A DNA stretch of 46,504 bases from Rhodobacterales bacterium. GTDB lineage: Bacteria; Pseudomonadota; Alphaproteobacteria; Rhodobacterales; Rhodobacteraceae. A program made the translations under genes and the position numbers. Of this stretch, positions 9,479-18,672 are shown one piece after another; position 1 is the first letter of the stretch; every line of letters begins with the position of its first letter. The DNA lies in NCBI GenBank assembly GCA_003228875.1, contig QIGK01000064.1:1-46504 (forward strand), written 5' to 3'. The notes below the pieces were generated by a model that ran no database searches, was not told where the DNA came from, and was given only the letters and a program-made list of their open reading frames with translations.

Positions 9479-9484
9479 ATCCCA

Positions 9485-9611
9485 CGAACTGCGCAGAAGA
9501 TTGCCACGGGAAACCGTCAGGACAAACTCGCCGGTTTTGACATTTGGCCTCGAATTATTGGCTCAAGTCTCAGGGAAATATTAAAGCGGCTCGTGCATCG
9601 GGCCGCTTTTT
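9485..9611 (+). ncRNA. Candidate small RNA between proS and ppx
   Basis: The space between the divergent-facing ends of proS (start 9358) and ppx (stop 9612) carries, on the plus strand, a promoter-like pair and then, about 105 bases later, a perfect eight-base-pair hairpin followed by six T residues. A transcript of about 125 bases would result. It contains a short hairpin with a GAAA tetraloop (ACGG-GAAA-CCGT near 9508-9519) and further partially complementary segments. No known RNA family was recognised by eye, and it is not tmRNA, 4.5S RNA or a tRNA. The alternative is that the hairpin is simply the ppx terminator and the promoter-like match is chance. Confidence 0.35.
9583..9611. terminator. 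Bidirectional intrinsic terminator
   Basis: AAAGCGGC (9583-9590) and GCCGCTTT (9602-9609) form an eight-base-pair stem with an 11-base loop. On the plus strand it ends in a run of six T, a strong terminator. On the minus strand, directly after ppx, the stem is followed by TTTAATATTT, a weaker U tract. It can serve ppx, a plus-strand RNA, or both. Confidence 0.65.
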
Positions 9612-11063
9612 TCAATTTCTAAGGGTAAGAATTGCCGTGCAGTCAAACGCCGCCGCAAGGCTTTTGAGACGTTTTTCAACAACCTCGCCTGCCAGCCCTG
9701 CTTTGATCAAATGAAGGGTAATACAATCCTCATCGCGTGAAATTTTGGTTTGCGCCAAAGTTGTTGCCAAAGCCCCTGACACCATCGCGCCAAGACGCAT
9801 GGCTTTGCCCAAAATTTGGGCCTCGGACATGGTTTTGTCATCCAGTAACAACAAGGCGGGTTGGTTTTCCTGACCCGAAGATTTGTAACGAGAACGGATT
9901 GCGAGGGCTAGAAACAGCCGCCCCTGATGGTCTATGCCGCCCATATTAGCACGGGTCACTGACTCAAAACTAACATCGGAACGATAATCGGGATGGCTGC
10001 GCCATGTGATGTCATGCAACAAACAGGCCGCGTGCATCAGGCGTAAAAACGCCACGGACCGGCCAGCATAAAGCGGTAAAAGCCAATTATAAAGCGCATC
10101 GCCAAACCCCGGAAACCGAGCGTTTGATTTTTCCATGAAACGACAGGCCACGATCAGGGGATCAAGCTTTCGGGTTTCTTCCGGCATTTCTTCAAAAAGC
10201 AGGCCTTCGCGTATGCCATAGCTGGAAATCGCGATCGATTCGGGTTTTAGAAGATCGATCAGATGTACCATGACTTTTGCGGCCAAAGGCACCAGTTTTA
10301 GCCTCGCCATCGAAGTGTCGGTAAATTGCGCCAATATTTCGGGGGAATTGGTCTCTGCCCAAGCTGCGGTTTCCAGCATTTGTTCTGGCATCAGCGTATA
10401 TTCATGTAACACTTTCAACGGATAGCCTTGGCGCGTCATATCAAGCCGCGCGAGTGCGCGCCACGAACCACCGACCAAAAACAGACGCGCAGCCCGCGTT
10501 GACATTTGCATAGTCGCTATTTTTTGGCGAATAAAAGCATCCACATCGCCCGAAAAACCTTGCAATTTCAACGGCCCTAAAGGGGCGCTGACACATCCAC
10601 CGACCTGACCATTTGCTAGTTCAGCCAATTCCATTGACGCGCCGCCAATGTCACAAACCAACCCTTGGGCTTCGGGCCAACCCAGCAACACCCCTTGGGC
10701 TGAAAGCCGGGCCTCTTCAGCACCGCTGGCCACATGCAATATCAGGCCGAGATCGCAAAAGACCTCAGCGCAAAACTCCTGCCCGTCTGCTGCTTCTCGC
10801 ACCGCAGCGGTGGCCACACATGTAATGGATTTTAGGCCCATATTTTCCAGCAAAGCCATAAACCGCCGCAATGCCAGCATCGCGTGCTGTTTGCCTTCCG
10901 GGTTCAAAACCCCACTTTTTGCCATGCCCGCGCCCAGCCCACACAGCACTTTTTCATTATAAAAATACGCGGGCGAACGAGATGCGCCGTCAAATACCAC
11001 CAACCGCACAGAATTCGATCCGACATCAATCACCGCAAAGCGATTGGAATTCGGGTCAATCAT
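9612..11063 (-). CDS. ppx: Exopolyphosphatase (Ppx/GppA family)
   Basis: A 483-residue cytosolic phosphatase that removes terminal phosphate from polyphosphate or, in GppA-like members, hydrolyses pppGpp. The N-terminal ASKHA-fold domain shows the phosphate-1 motif (VIDVGSNSVRLVVFD, about 13-27), ATAAVREA, the conserved catalytic Glu in SGAEEARLSAQG, and the phosphate-2 motif VCDIGGASMEL. The C-terminal part is a helical HD-like domain with LLHDITW. Its start overlaps the end of ppk1 by eight bases, so both enzymes of polyphosphate turnover are made from one transcript. The short linkage makes the exopolyphosphatase role the more likely one. Confidence 0.92.
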   Translation of the reverse strand: MIDPNSNRFAVIDVGSNSVRLVVFDGASRSPAYFYNEKVLCGLGAGMAKSGVLNPEGKQHAMLALRRFMALLENMGLKSITCVATAAVREAADGQEFCAEVFCDLGLILHVASGAEEARLSAQGVLLGWPEAQGLVCDIGGASMELAELANGQVGGCVSAPLGPLKLQGFSGDVDAFIRQKIATMQMSTRAARLFLVGGSWRALARLDMTRQGYPLKVLHEYTLMPEQMLETAAWAETNSPEILAQFTDTSMARLKLVPLAAKVMVHLIDLLKPESIAISSYGIREGLLFEEMPEETRKLDPLIVACRFMEKSNARFPGFGDALYNWLLPLYAGRSVAFLRLMHAACLLHDITWRSHPDYRSDVSFESVTRANMGGIDHQGRLFLALAIRSRYKSSGQENQPALLLLDDKTMSEAQILGKAMRLGAMVSGALATTLAQTKISRDEDCITLHLIKAGLAGEVVEKRLKSLAAAFDCTAILTLRN

Positions 11064-13224
11064 AGGAATGGGTAAGGCGTGGCGCGTCTTTTGCGCCTAC
11101 GGAACCACGGCCAGATAATGACGGGTTTTCCATAAAAAACCGATGGCAGGAAAATGCTTTGTCACCAACGTCATGACGTTTGTAGCCACCATCCGCTTGC
11201 AAAACCCAGCTTTGGGCCTGATCAGCCAGATTGGCGGCCATCACCTGATCTATGATTTGGGCGTGAATAGTTTTATTTTTGATCTGCACCAGCGTTTCAA
11301 CCCGCCATTTCAAATTGCGGCCCATCCAGTCAGCGCTAGAAATATAGACCTTGGATTTACTGCTCGGCAGCCCAAAGCCATTGCCAAAACACGAAATCCG
11401 CGAATGCTCCAAAAACCGGCCTATTACCGATTTTACCCGGATGTTTTCTGACAGGCCGGGCACGCCGGGGCGCAACCCGCAGACGCCGCGAATAACCAGA
11501 TCAATTTTGACCCCTGCGCCACTGGCGCGGTAAAGCGCATCAATCACGTCGACTTCAATCAGAGAATTCAACTTGACCCAAATCGCGGCGGGTTTGCCGG
11601 ATTTGGCAAATTCTATTTCGGCTTCGATATTGGCCAGCAAAGTTTCTTTTAACGTCAGTGGTGAGATTGACAGGTTTTCCAGCACTTCGGGTTGGGCATA
11701 GCCAGACACATAATTGAACACTTTGGTGGCATCGCGCCCCAGCGCTTTGTCACAGGTAAACAGCGACAGGTCGGTGTAGATATTAGCGGTAATCGGATGA
11801 TAGTTGCCGGTACCAAAATGAGTATAGGTCACCAGTTTCTTGCCCTCGCGCCGCACCACCGTTGAAATTTTAGCGTGGGTTTTCCAGTCAATAAACCCGT
11901 AAACCACCTGCGCGCCTGCCCGTTCCAGTGACCGCGACAGCCGGATATTGGCGGCCTCGTCAAACCGTGCTTTTAGCTCGACAATGGCGGTGACAGACTT
12001 GCCCGCCTCAGCGGCTTCGCACAAGGCCGCGACAATCGGGCTATCGCGGCTGGTGCGATAAAGCGTTTGTTTGATCGCCAAGACATCCGGATCAGCCGCC
12101 GCCTGTTTCAAGAATTTCACTACCGTATCAAAGGTTTCATAGGGGTGATGCAACAGCATGTCTTTTTGTTTGATCGCGGCAAATATATCGCCGTTGAAAT
12201 CCAGCACCCGTTCAGGCACCCGTGGCGAAAACGGTTTCCACAGCAAGTCAGGGCGGTCACTAATTACCAGTTCAGCCAAATCGGTCATGCCGATCAGCCC
12301 GTCAACCTCAATCACTTCATCCAGCATAACGCCGGTTTCCTGAATGATGGTGCGTCGTAAACCATCGGGCGCATCCCCCGAGATTTTCAGCCGGATCACC
12401 TGCCCGCGTTTGCGACGCTTGAGGGCTGTTTCAAATTCCCGAACCAAATCTTCAGCCTCGTCTTCGACCTCCAGATCACTGTCGCGTAAAACCCGAAAAG
12501 CACAGTTTCCTTGCAATTTGTAGCCGGGAAAAAGCTGGGTGACAAATATTTCAAGCAGGCTTTCAAGCGGCAGGAAGCGGATGGTGCCATCGGGCAGGTC
12601 TGCCAGCCGGTGAAAACGTGGAATTTGCGCGGGAACCGGCAACAATGCCTCCAGCTTTGGCTTGTCGCCTTTGCGTTTCAGCTGCAAAGCCAGCGCAAAA
12701 CCGCCCGAGGCAATAAACGGGAATGGATGTGCCGGATCAATGGCGATCGGGGTCAGAATCGGAAAAACCTGTTCAAGAAACACTTTTTCAAGAACGCTGC
12801 GGTCTGCGTCGGTAATATCCTCAACCGAAAGAATTTGGATTTTTTCATTGGCCAATTCCTGACGCAATTTGCGCCAACTGATTTGCTGGCGCAGCATCAA
12901 GGCATGGGCGTCAATGTTAATCGCCTCAACCTGTTGCGCCGCGGTTTGGCCATCATTGCTAAGTTTGGCCACGCCTTCACGCAGCAATTGCCTCAGGCCC
13001 GCAACCCGAACTGTATAAAATTCGTCAAGATTGGTGGCGGATATCGCCAAAAACCGGACTCGCTCCAACAAGGGCACTTTAGGGTTTTCCGATTCTTCCA
13101 GCACTCGCCAATTAAACGACAGCCATGACATCTCACGGTTAAAAAACCGCTTAGGATCGGTGATTTCAATGGGCGGGCAATCACAAGCCCTGTCCACAGG
13201 AAGATTAAGAAAATCAGCGTTCAT
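11056..13224 (-). CDS. ppk1: Polyphosphate kinase 1
   Basis: Reversibly polymerises the gamma-phosphate of ATP into inorganic polyphosphate. The 722-residue protein has the PPK1 domain order: N domain (RFFNREMSWLSFNWRVLEE, about 26-44), head domain, and two C-terminal phospholipase-D-like catalytic domains. His450 in KTHAKIS corresponds to the autophosphorylated histidine; the second conserved segment is YTHFGTGNY. The C-terminal IYISSADWMGRN-like motif (VYISSADWMGRNL) is intact. It sits between hdaA (11-base overlap) and ppx (8-base overlap). Length matches family norms for alphaproteobacteria. Confidence 0.96.
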   Translation of the reverse strand: MNADFLNLPVDRACDCPPIEITDPKRFFNREMSWLSFNWRVLEESENPKVPLLERVRFLAISATNLDEFYTVRVAGLRQLLREGVAKLSNDGQTAAQQVEAINIDAHALMLRQQISWRKLRQELANEKIQILSVEDITDADRSVLEKVFLEQVFPILTPIAIDPAHPFPFIASGGFALALQLKRKGDKPKLEALLPVPAQIPRFHRLADLPDGTIRFLPLESLLEIFVTQLFPGYKLQGNCAFRVLRDSDLEVEDEAEDLVREFETALKRRKRGQVIRLKISGDAPDGLRRTIIQETGVMLDEVIEVDGLIGMTDLAELVISDRPDLLWKPFSPRVPERVLDFNGDIFAAIKQKDMLLHHPYETFDTVVKFLKQAAADPDVLAIKQTLYRTSRDSPIVAALCEAAEAGKSVTAIVELKARFDEAANIRLSRSLERAGAQVVYGFIDWKTHAKISTVVRREGKKLVTYTHFGTGNYHPITANIYTDLSLFTCDKALGRDATKVFNYVSGYAQPEVLENLSISPLTLKETLLANIEAEIEFAKSGKPAAIWVKLNSLIEVDVIDALYRASGAGVKIDLVIRGVCGLRPGVPGLSENIRVKSVIGRFLEHSRISCFGNGFGLPSSKSKVYISSADWMGRNLKWRVETLVQIKNKTIHAQIIDQVMAANLADQAQSWVLQADGGYKRHDVGDKAFSCHRFFMENPSLSGRGSVGAKDAPRLTHSYD

Positions 13225-13894
13225 TCATGCCCGCCAGAATTTGCCTTGCCAGTGGCACCGTCAACGGGCGTTTTTGTGAAAATGCAGCCTTGTCGAGCGC
13301 CTGAACCAGTGCAACCGCATCACCATAAGACCGGTTCATATGTTTAAGCAAATAGGCAATCAGTTCCGGCCCAACCGTGACCTGCCGGTCAGCGAACAGC
13401 TTGACCATCATCATTCTTAACAACGTGTCATCTGGCGATTCCAGATTGACAACTGGAATGGCACTAAGCCGCGATACCAGATCCAGAAGTTCAATTTTCC
13501 AGCGTGCGGGCGCGGTTCTTCCTGTCAAAAGCAAAGGTCTTTTACTGGCATTAAACGTATTATGTAGATGAAAAAGCTGTTCCTGGGCTGGCCCATTACC
13601 ACCAAGGCTTTCAGCGCCTTCCACAACAATTGCCGGGGCGTTTTCCAGATCAACAAGATCAATGTCTAACGCGTCGACTATTTTTGCACCGGTCTGGGCC
13701 GCCCAGACATGGCCGAGATGGGTTTTTCCGGCACCAGTTGGCCCGATCAAGGCCAGTTTGGCAAAGGGCCATTTTTGCCAAAAATCCAGCTGCTGAACCG
13801 CCAAAGCGTTACAAGGCGCTACGTAAAAATCGTCGCGCCCAAGCCCGGAACGCACGGGCAAAGGCAATATAAATTGTTCGGAAACCTTGCTCAT
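13214..13894 (-). CDS. hdaA: DnaA-related replication regulator HdaA
   Basis: A 226-residue member of the DnaA/Hda family. In alphaproteobacteria HdaA, with the sliding clamp, promotes hydrolysis of DnaA-bound ATP and so limits re-initiation. The N-terminus carries a QFILPLP segment, close to the clamp-binding consensus QL-[SP]-LPL. Walker A is GPTGAGKTH (Lys57). The usual acidic Walker B pair is weak here (VVEGAES), and the C-terminal DNA-binding domain IV of DnaA is absent, both as expected for Hda-type proteins. The ATG overlaps the stop of the permease gene (ATGA) and its end overlaps ppk1. The linkage of hdaA with ppk and ppx is typical for this order. Confidence 0.87.
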   Translation of the reverse strand: MSKVSEQFILPLPVRSGLGRDDFYVAPCNALAVQQLDFWQKWPFAKLALIGPTGAGKTHLGHVWAAQTGAKIVDALDIDLVDLENAPAIVVEGAESLGGNGPAQEQLFHLHNTFNASKRPLLLTGRTAPARWKIELLDLVSRLSAIPVVNLESPDDTLLRMMMVKLFADRQVTVGPELIAYLLKHMNRSYGDAVALVQALDKAAFSQKRPLTVPLARQILAGMNER

Positions 13895-14955
13895 TCTTCT
13901 GGGGTATCAGGCCCACGATACAAAGCGCCTTCCATGTATCTGGCTAAAAAATACCGGCCCAAAATGCCAATACTGGCAGCGACCGGAACCGCAATCAACA
14001 TGCCTGCAAAACCCATCAAGGCCGCAAATGCCGAAAGCGAAAATATCAACCAGACAGGGTGCAAACCAACCGACCCGCCAACAAGTTTTGGGGTCAAGAC
14101 ATTGCCCTCAACCAGTTGGCCAACCACAAATACAGCGCCGACAATCGCAATCCAGATCGGGTTGTCCCAAAACTGATAAATTGCCAGTCCAATGGATAAC
14201 GCACCGCCAACCATAGAGCCAATATAAGGAATAAAGGTCAAAATGCCGGCAATCAGGCCAACCACCAGCCCATATTGCAGCCCGATCAACATCAGGCATA
14301 TGGCGTAAAAGCTGCCGAGAATAAGGCTGACGGTTAACTGACCGCGAACAAACCCCGCCAAAACTCTGTCTATGTCACGGCAGATTGTGCGAATTTCTTC
14401 TGCATGCTGGCGGGGCATCCAGTTATCAATTGTGGCGATCATTTTGTCCCAGTCCAGCAACAGATAAAACGCCACCACTGGCGTGATAAATAGGATCAGC
14501 ACAAAATCAAATATCGCCAAGGAGCCGCTAAGAACGCCGTTAACAAATACCAAACCCTGATCTTTCAATACTCCTTCAAAGCTGGCCAATGATTGGCGAA
14601 TGCGTGAATCCTCGATAAAAAGACCGGGGAATTTTTCCGCGAGAAAAACTTGCAACTTAGCGACAGATTCCGGTGCGGTCTGAAAAAGCCCCACCAACTG
14701 TTCAACAATCAGCGGCACAATTAAAAGCAGAACGAAAACCACAATCAAAACGGCAATCAACGAGATAATAGAGGTCGCCATTGCCCGTGGCATTCCCATA
14801 CGTTCCAACCGGTCAGCAACCGGATCCAGAAAATAGGCAATGGCCGCCCCGGTAATGAAAGGCAGCAAAATGCTACTGAAAAGCCACAAAAATACTACCA
14901 AAAGCACGGCCATAAGGCCCCACCATTTTACCTGATTTCCTGCACTAAGTGCCAT
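13891..14955 (-). CDS. AI-2E family (PerM-like) membrane protein
   Basis: A 354-residue inner-membrane protein of the AI-2E/PerM/TqsA family. About eight membrane segments are visible: two near the N-terminus (about 10-60), one at about 62-85, a soluble stretch to about 140, then helices at about 145-170, 205-230, 232-265, 268-290 and 298-330. The family signature PYIGSMVGG-like (IPYIGSMVGGAL) and the Gly-rich VVGQLVEGNVLTPKLVG segment are clear. Proposed roles for the family include export of AI-2 or other solutes and Na+/H+ antiport; the actual substrate is not predictable. It follows nadK by eight bases and overlaps hdaA by four. Confidence 0.88.
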   Translation of the reverse strand: MALSAGNQVKWWGLMAVLLVVFLWLFSSILLPFITGAAIAYFLDPVADRLERMGMPRAMATSIISLIAVLIVVFVLLLIVPLIVEQLVGLFQTAPESVAKLQVFLAEKFPGLFIEDSRIRQSLASFEGVLKDQGLVFVNGVLSGSLAIFDFVLILFITPVVAFYLLLDWDKMIATIDNWMPRQHAEEIRTICRDIDRVLAGFVRGQLTVSLILGSFYAICLMLIGLQYGLVVGLIAGILTFIPYIGSMVGGALSIGLAIYQFWDNPIWIAIVGAVFVVGQLVEGNVLTPKLVGGSVGLHPVWLIFSLSAFAALMGFAGMLIAVPVAASIGILGRYFLARYMEGALYRGPDTPEE

Positions 14956-14963
14956 GTCATCCC

Positions 14964-15728
14964 CTAAACAAATTGTTCCTGTAATAATCGTTCTTCCAGA
15001 CCATGGCCCGGATCAAACAATAATTTATGAGTGATATTGGGTTCTGATCTAATTTCAACCCGCAACACACCGCGTACTTCGGTTGAATCGGCCACAGCGG
15101 AAACTGGTCGTTTTTCTGGCTCCAGCACATCAATCTGAATGCTGGCATCCATGGGTAACAAAGCCCCCCGCCAGCGCCGAGGGCGAAACGCAGCCACGGC
15201 TGTTAATGCCAGAATGTTGGCATCAATCGGCAATATCGGCCCGTGCGCAGAATAATTATAAGCCGTTGAACCCGCAGGCGTGGATACCAGCGCGCCGTCA
15301 CAGACCAGTTCCTGCATCCGTATTTGGTCATTGATAGATATTTGCAATTTTGCCGCTTGCGGGCCCGAACGCAGCAAGGAAACCTCATTGATTGCCAAAG
15401 CCGTGCTTATACTGCCATCCAGACAGGTCGTGGTCATGTGCAACGGATGAATTTGCGCCTGCTCAGCAGCATTAATACGCTTTAGCAGGTTTTGTTCAGA
15501 ATAATCATTCATCAAAAACCCGACTGTGCCTTGATGCATGCCATAAACCGGTGCGGGCAGGTCTTGGGTTTTATGTAAAGTCGACAGCATAAATCCGTCA
15601 CCGCCAAGGGCCACAATCACCTCTGCATTGTCTAATCCAGCTTGCCCATACAGACCGACCAGCCGCGCCATTGCCGCCTGTGCCTTTTCCGCACTGCTGG
15701 CGGTAAAATGAATATTGCTGATCGCCAT
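14964..15728 (-). CDS. nadK: NAD kinase
   Basis: Phosphorylates NAD to NADP in the cytosol. The 254-residue protein has the diagnostic GGDG motif (42-45, in VALGGDGFML), the GTVGFLMN segment, the NE motif in LAINEVSLLR and the Gly-rich STPAGSTAYNYSAHGPI stretch. The length is at the short end of the family, common in alphaproteobacteria. The ATG at 15728 is preceded by AGGAAG. It is the first gene of a minus-strand operon running through the permease, hdaA, ppk1 and ppx, and is divergent from glyA. Confidence 0.95.
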   Translation of the reverse strand: MAISNIHFTASSAEKAQAAMARLVGLYGQAGLDNAEVIVALGGDGFMLSTLHKTQDLPAPVYGMHQGTVGFLMNDYSEQNLLKRINAAEQAQIHPLHMTTTCLDGSISTALAINEVSLLRSGPQAAKLQISINDQIRMQELVCDGALVSTPAGSTAYNYSAHGPILPIDANILALTAVAAFRPRRWRGALLPMDASIQIDVLEPEKRPVSAVADSTEVRGVLRVEIRSEPNITHKLLFDPGHGLEERLLQEQFV

Positions 15729-15883
15729 TTCAATCTTCCTGAACTTGACATCCTATGTGGCAATCTTTGGCGCGCAACTCAAGCCCATTAAAATGTCGCG
15801 CGAAACATCACGAGCATCATTTTAGCATTGCCCATTGGTCTATTCTGCCCCTAAAAGGACAAAAATCACCAAGGAGAGCACCC

Positions 15884-17176
15884 ATGGCCAACCCAACCGA
15901 TGCCGGTTTCTTTACCGAAACGCTTTCAACCCGAGACCCAGAATTAAAAGCCGCCATAACCGGTGAACTGGGCCGCCAGCGCGATGAGATTGAATTGATC
16001 GCCTCGGAAAATATTGTTTCAGCCGCAGTGATGGAAGCCCAAGGTTCTGTGCTAACCAACAAATACGCTGAAGGATACGCAGGGCGGCGATATTATGGCG
16101 GGTGTGAATATGTCGATGTGGCTGAAACCCTTGCAATTGACCGCGCCAAACAATTATTTGGCTGCGAATATATCAACGTGCAGCCCCATTCAGGTTCTCA
16201 GGCCAACCAAGGCGTGTTTATGGCTCTGATTAAACCCGGCGATACAATTTTGGGCATGAACCTTGCGTCAGGAGGGCATTTGACCCACGGCGCAAAGCCA
16301 AACCAATCCGGCAAATGGTTTAATCCGGTGCAATACGGGGTGCGCCAGCAAGACAACCTGCTGGATTATGACGAAATGCGCGCATTGGCACTGAACCATA
16401 AACCTGCGCTGATCATTGCTGGTGGCTCTGCGATTCCACGCCAGATAGATTTTGCCAAATTTCGCGCTGTGGCCGACGAGGTCGGGGCGATCTTGATGGT
16501 GGATATGGCCCATTTTGCCGGATTAGTAGCCACCGGCGCGCACCCGCCGCCATTTCCCCATGCGGACGTGGTCACCACCACTACCCACAAAACCCTGCGC
16601 GGCCCACGCGGTGGCATGATTTTAACCAATGATGCAACGATTGCCAAAAAAGTGAATTCGGCAATTTTCCCGGGTATTCAAGGCGGGCCACTCATGCATG
16701 TAATTGCGGCCAAAGCCGTGGCTTTTGGCGAAGCCCTAAAACCCGAATTCAAAACTTATATAGATGCGGTGGTTGCCAATGCCAACGCGCTGGCCAACAC
16801 CCTGATGAAGGGTGGGCTGGATATTGTTTCGAATGGCACCGACACCCATCTGATGCTGGTGGACCTGCGCCCCAAAGGTGTCAAAGGCAACACAACCGAG
16901 GCCGCACTTGGCCGTGCCCAAATCACCTGCAACAAAAACGGTATTCCGTTTGATCCTGAAAAACCCTCAATCACATCAGGCATCCGCCTTGGCTCGCCAG
17001 CAGGCACAACACGGGGATTCGGCGTGAAAGAATTTACCCAAATTGGCGAGATGATTCTTGACGTGGTTAACGGACTAGCCAGTAATGGCGAGGATGGAAA
17101 CGCTGAAATAGAGGCCGTCGTTGCTGCCAAGGCTCAGGAACTATGTGATAAATTCCCTATGTATCCCAACCTATAG
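15884..17176 (+). CDS. glyA: Serine hydroxymethyltransferase
   Basis: A PLP enzyme that interconverts serine and glycine with transfer of a one-carbon unit to tetrahydrofolate. The 430-residue protein has [11 protein letters not shown], the [13 protein letters not shown] segment, and the PLP lysine Lys236 in [14 protein letters not shown]. The start at 15884 is chosen because AAGGAGAG precedes it at the right distance and the protein then begins at the usual point; the frame is open upstream to about 15755 but that part is low in conserved sequence. A 155-base gap separates it from the divergent nadK. No glycine riboswitch was seen upstream. Confidence 0.97.
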   Translation: MANPTDAGFFTETLSTRDPELKAAITGELGRQRDEIELIASENIVSAAVMEAQGSVLTNKYAEGYAGRRYYGGCEYVDVAETLAIDRAKQLFGCEYINVQPHSGSQANQGVFMALIKPGDTILGMNLASGGHLTHGAKPNQSGKWFNPVQYGVRQQDNLLDYDEMRALALNHKPALIIAGGSAIPRQIDFAKFRAVADEVGAILMVDMAHFAGLVATGAHPPPFPHADVVTTTTHKTLRGPRGGMILTNDATIAKKVNSAIFPGIQGGPLMHVIAAKAVAFGEALKPEFKTYIDAVVANANALANTLMKGGLDIVSNGTDTHLMLVDLRPKGVKGNTTEAALGRAQITCNKNGIPFDPEKPSITSGIRLGSPAGTTRGFGVKEFTQIGEMILDVVNGLASNGEDGNAEIEAVVAAKAQELCDKFPMYPNL

Positions 17177-17178
17177 AA

Positions 17179-17210
17179 CCACAACATGCTGTGGAAAATC
17201 TCGATTTTTC
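17179..17210 (+). terminator. Possible weak terminator after glyA
   Basis: CCACA (17179-17183) pairs with TGTGG (17190-17194), and AAAATC with GATTTT follows directly, giving two small adjacent hairpins ending in a T run three bases after the glyA stop. The stems are short, so termination may be partial. Confidence 0.3.
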
Positions 17211-17225
17211 ACTATTTTAGTAACC

Positions 17226-17281
17226 TTCCGGTAATCTTTCTGAGCGATACATTAAGTCGAGCAGCAACACATTACCGGAGG
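17226..17281 (+). promoter_or_regulatory. Inverted repeat pairing with the ribosome site of the HAD gene
   Basis: Positions 17225-17235 can pair with 17271-17281 over 11 base pairs (one G-U). The right arm contains the whole Shine-Dalgarno sequence GGAGGA of the gene starting at 17287. In RNA this would hide the ribosome site; in DNA it could be an operator. The pairing is seen directly, the role is inferred. Confidence 0.4.
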
Positions 17282-17286
17282 ACAAA

Positions 17287-18051
17287 ATGGGGCTACAAGC
17301 ACTCATCTTCGACGTAGATGGCACTTTGGCCGAAACGGCTGAAATACATCGCGCCGCGTTTAATCAAACATTTGACGAATTCGGCACCGGATGGTGTTGG
17401 GACCGTGCGACCTATAGCTATCTTATGGATATGCCAAAGGATACGGACATGCTGGAAGCCCATAATGCTATTTCGGCATCCAGAAATTCTGAGCAGGCAT
17501 TGGCACCAGAAATACTGCGTCGGATTGGCTTGCGAAAAATGCAGGTTTATTTAGCAATGTTGGCAGGTGGTGCCGCCTATCTGCGGCCCGGCGTTTGCCG
17601 CCTGATCGACGAGGCAAGGCGCGACGGCATCGCACTGGGCATCGTGTCGCCCCGCTGCCGGATCGAATTTGAAATGCTGATAACCAATACCCTTGGCTTT
17701 GATGGATTAGCCATGTTTGATGCTATTCGAACTTCAGAAGATTGCGGGCCAAACGCCCTTGCTGCCTATCGGTATGTGATTGCTGATCTGGCCATTGATC
17801 CGGTTAAATCTGTGGCCATTGACGACACGGTATCCGGCATTCGTGATGCGGTGATTTGTGGTTTGAAAACCATCGCAACCCCGGGAATATATACATCTTC
17901 AGGGCGGTTTGATGCGGCTGAAATTGTCGTCAGTGATCTGGGCCGCCCCACAGAGCCATTTGATGTGATTTCCGGCAACGCCAACGAAACCGGATACATT
18001 AGCGCGGGTTTTTTGCGCCAAATGATAGGCTCTAATCTGGCCGCCGCCTAG
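17287..18051 (+). CDS. HAD-superfamily hydrolase, CbbY/Gph-like phosphatase
   Basis: A 254-residue phosphatase of the HAD superfamily. Motif I is FDVDGTLAET (Asp9 and Asp11), followed by a helical cap (about 18-90), motif II in GIVSPRC, and motif IV in AIDDTVSGIRDA. The DGTLAETAE start and the cap size resemble CbbY, the xylulose-1,5-bisphosphate phosphatase that protects Rubisco, but phosphoglycolate phosphatase-like or sugar-phosphate activities are equally possible, and no Rubisco genes are in view. Motif III, normally a lysine, is not obvious by eye. It lies 110 bases after glyA and overlaps the end of the convergent TetR gene by 20 bases. Confidence 0.75.
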   Translation: MGLQALIFDVDGTLAETAEIHRAAFNQTFDEFGTGWCWDRATYSYLMDMPKDTDMLEAHNAISASRNSEQALAPEILRRIGLRKMQVYLAMLAGGAAYLRPGVCRLIDEARRDGIALGIVSPRCRIEFEMLITNTLGFDGLAMFDAIRTSEDCGPNALAAYRYVIADLAIDPVKSVAIDDTVSGIRDAVICGLKTIATPGIYTSSGRFDAAEIVVSDLGRPTEPFDVISGNANETGYISAGFLRQMIGSNLAAA

Positions 18052-18649
18052 ACTTACAACCGACCACGCCCATGACCATATCTAGATAAATGTGTTCTAC
18101 GGTCTCACTGTCCAAACGACCACGATCTCTAAACCAAGTGTTGATCCCTGTCAGCATCGCAATAATAGAAAACGTGGCCAGTTTAAGATCAACCAGATCA
18201 AACACACCTGCGCCAACCCCTGCTTTCAGAATTTTGCTAAGACAATTTTCATAGGCCTGTCTTTGGTTGGCAATGGTTGAAAAGTTTTGGTCCGACAAGT
18301 TGCGCAGTTCCATATAGGCTATAAATACCGCATCGACACGTTTTAGGTGAAACCGGATGTGAAACCGAACGAACCCTTCGAGCAGTGCTTTCGGATCGTC
18401 GGAAAAATTACCGGATTCGACCTCCCATGCATCCAGCAATTCCTGCATATGGCTGCGCATAAGATCAAATAAAAGCGTTTGTTTGTCAGGGGTGTAAAGA
18501 TAAAGCGCACCAGCCTGCACGCCAACTTCGGCTGCAATTTGGCGCATCGAAACCGCCGCATAGCCATGGCGCGCAAACAGCTTTGTCGCCGCGATTTGCA
18601 AATCGCGCGCGGTTTTTTCGCCACTGGAACCGGTTTTTCGCGCCATCAT
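18032..18649 (-). CDS. TetR-family transcriptional regulator
   Basis: A 205-residue repressor-type protein. The N-terminal helix-turn-helix (about 15-60) reads ATKLFARHGYAAVSMRQIA followed by the LYLYTPDKQTLL segment characteristic of the family. The C-terminal ligand domain is helical and resembles TetR proteins that sense acyl-CoA or related hydrophobic ligands, though this is a weak similarity. It is 49 bases downstream of phaC on the same strand, with a perfect inverted repeat in that gap, so it probably regulates itself. Control of polyester or fatty-acid metabolism is plausible from position only. Two adjacent ATG codons (18649 and 18646) follow AGAGGT; either may be used. Confidence 0.85.
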   Translation of the reverse strand: MMARKTGSSGEKTARDLQIAATKLFARHGYAAVSMRQIAAEVGVQAGALYLYTPDKQTLLFDLMRSHMQELLDAWEVESGNFSDDPKALLEGFVRFHIRFHLKRVDAVFIAYMELRNLSDQNFSTIANQRQAYENCLSKILKAGVGAGVFDLVDLKLATFSIIAMLTGINTWFRDRGRLDSETVEHIYLDMVMGVVGCKSRRRPD

Positions 18650-18672
18650 TACCTCTTTGATTCAAAGGTAAC

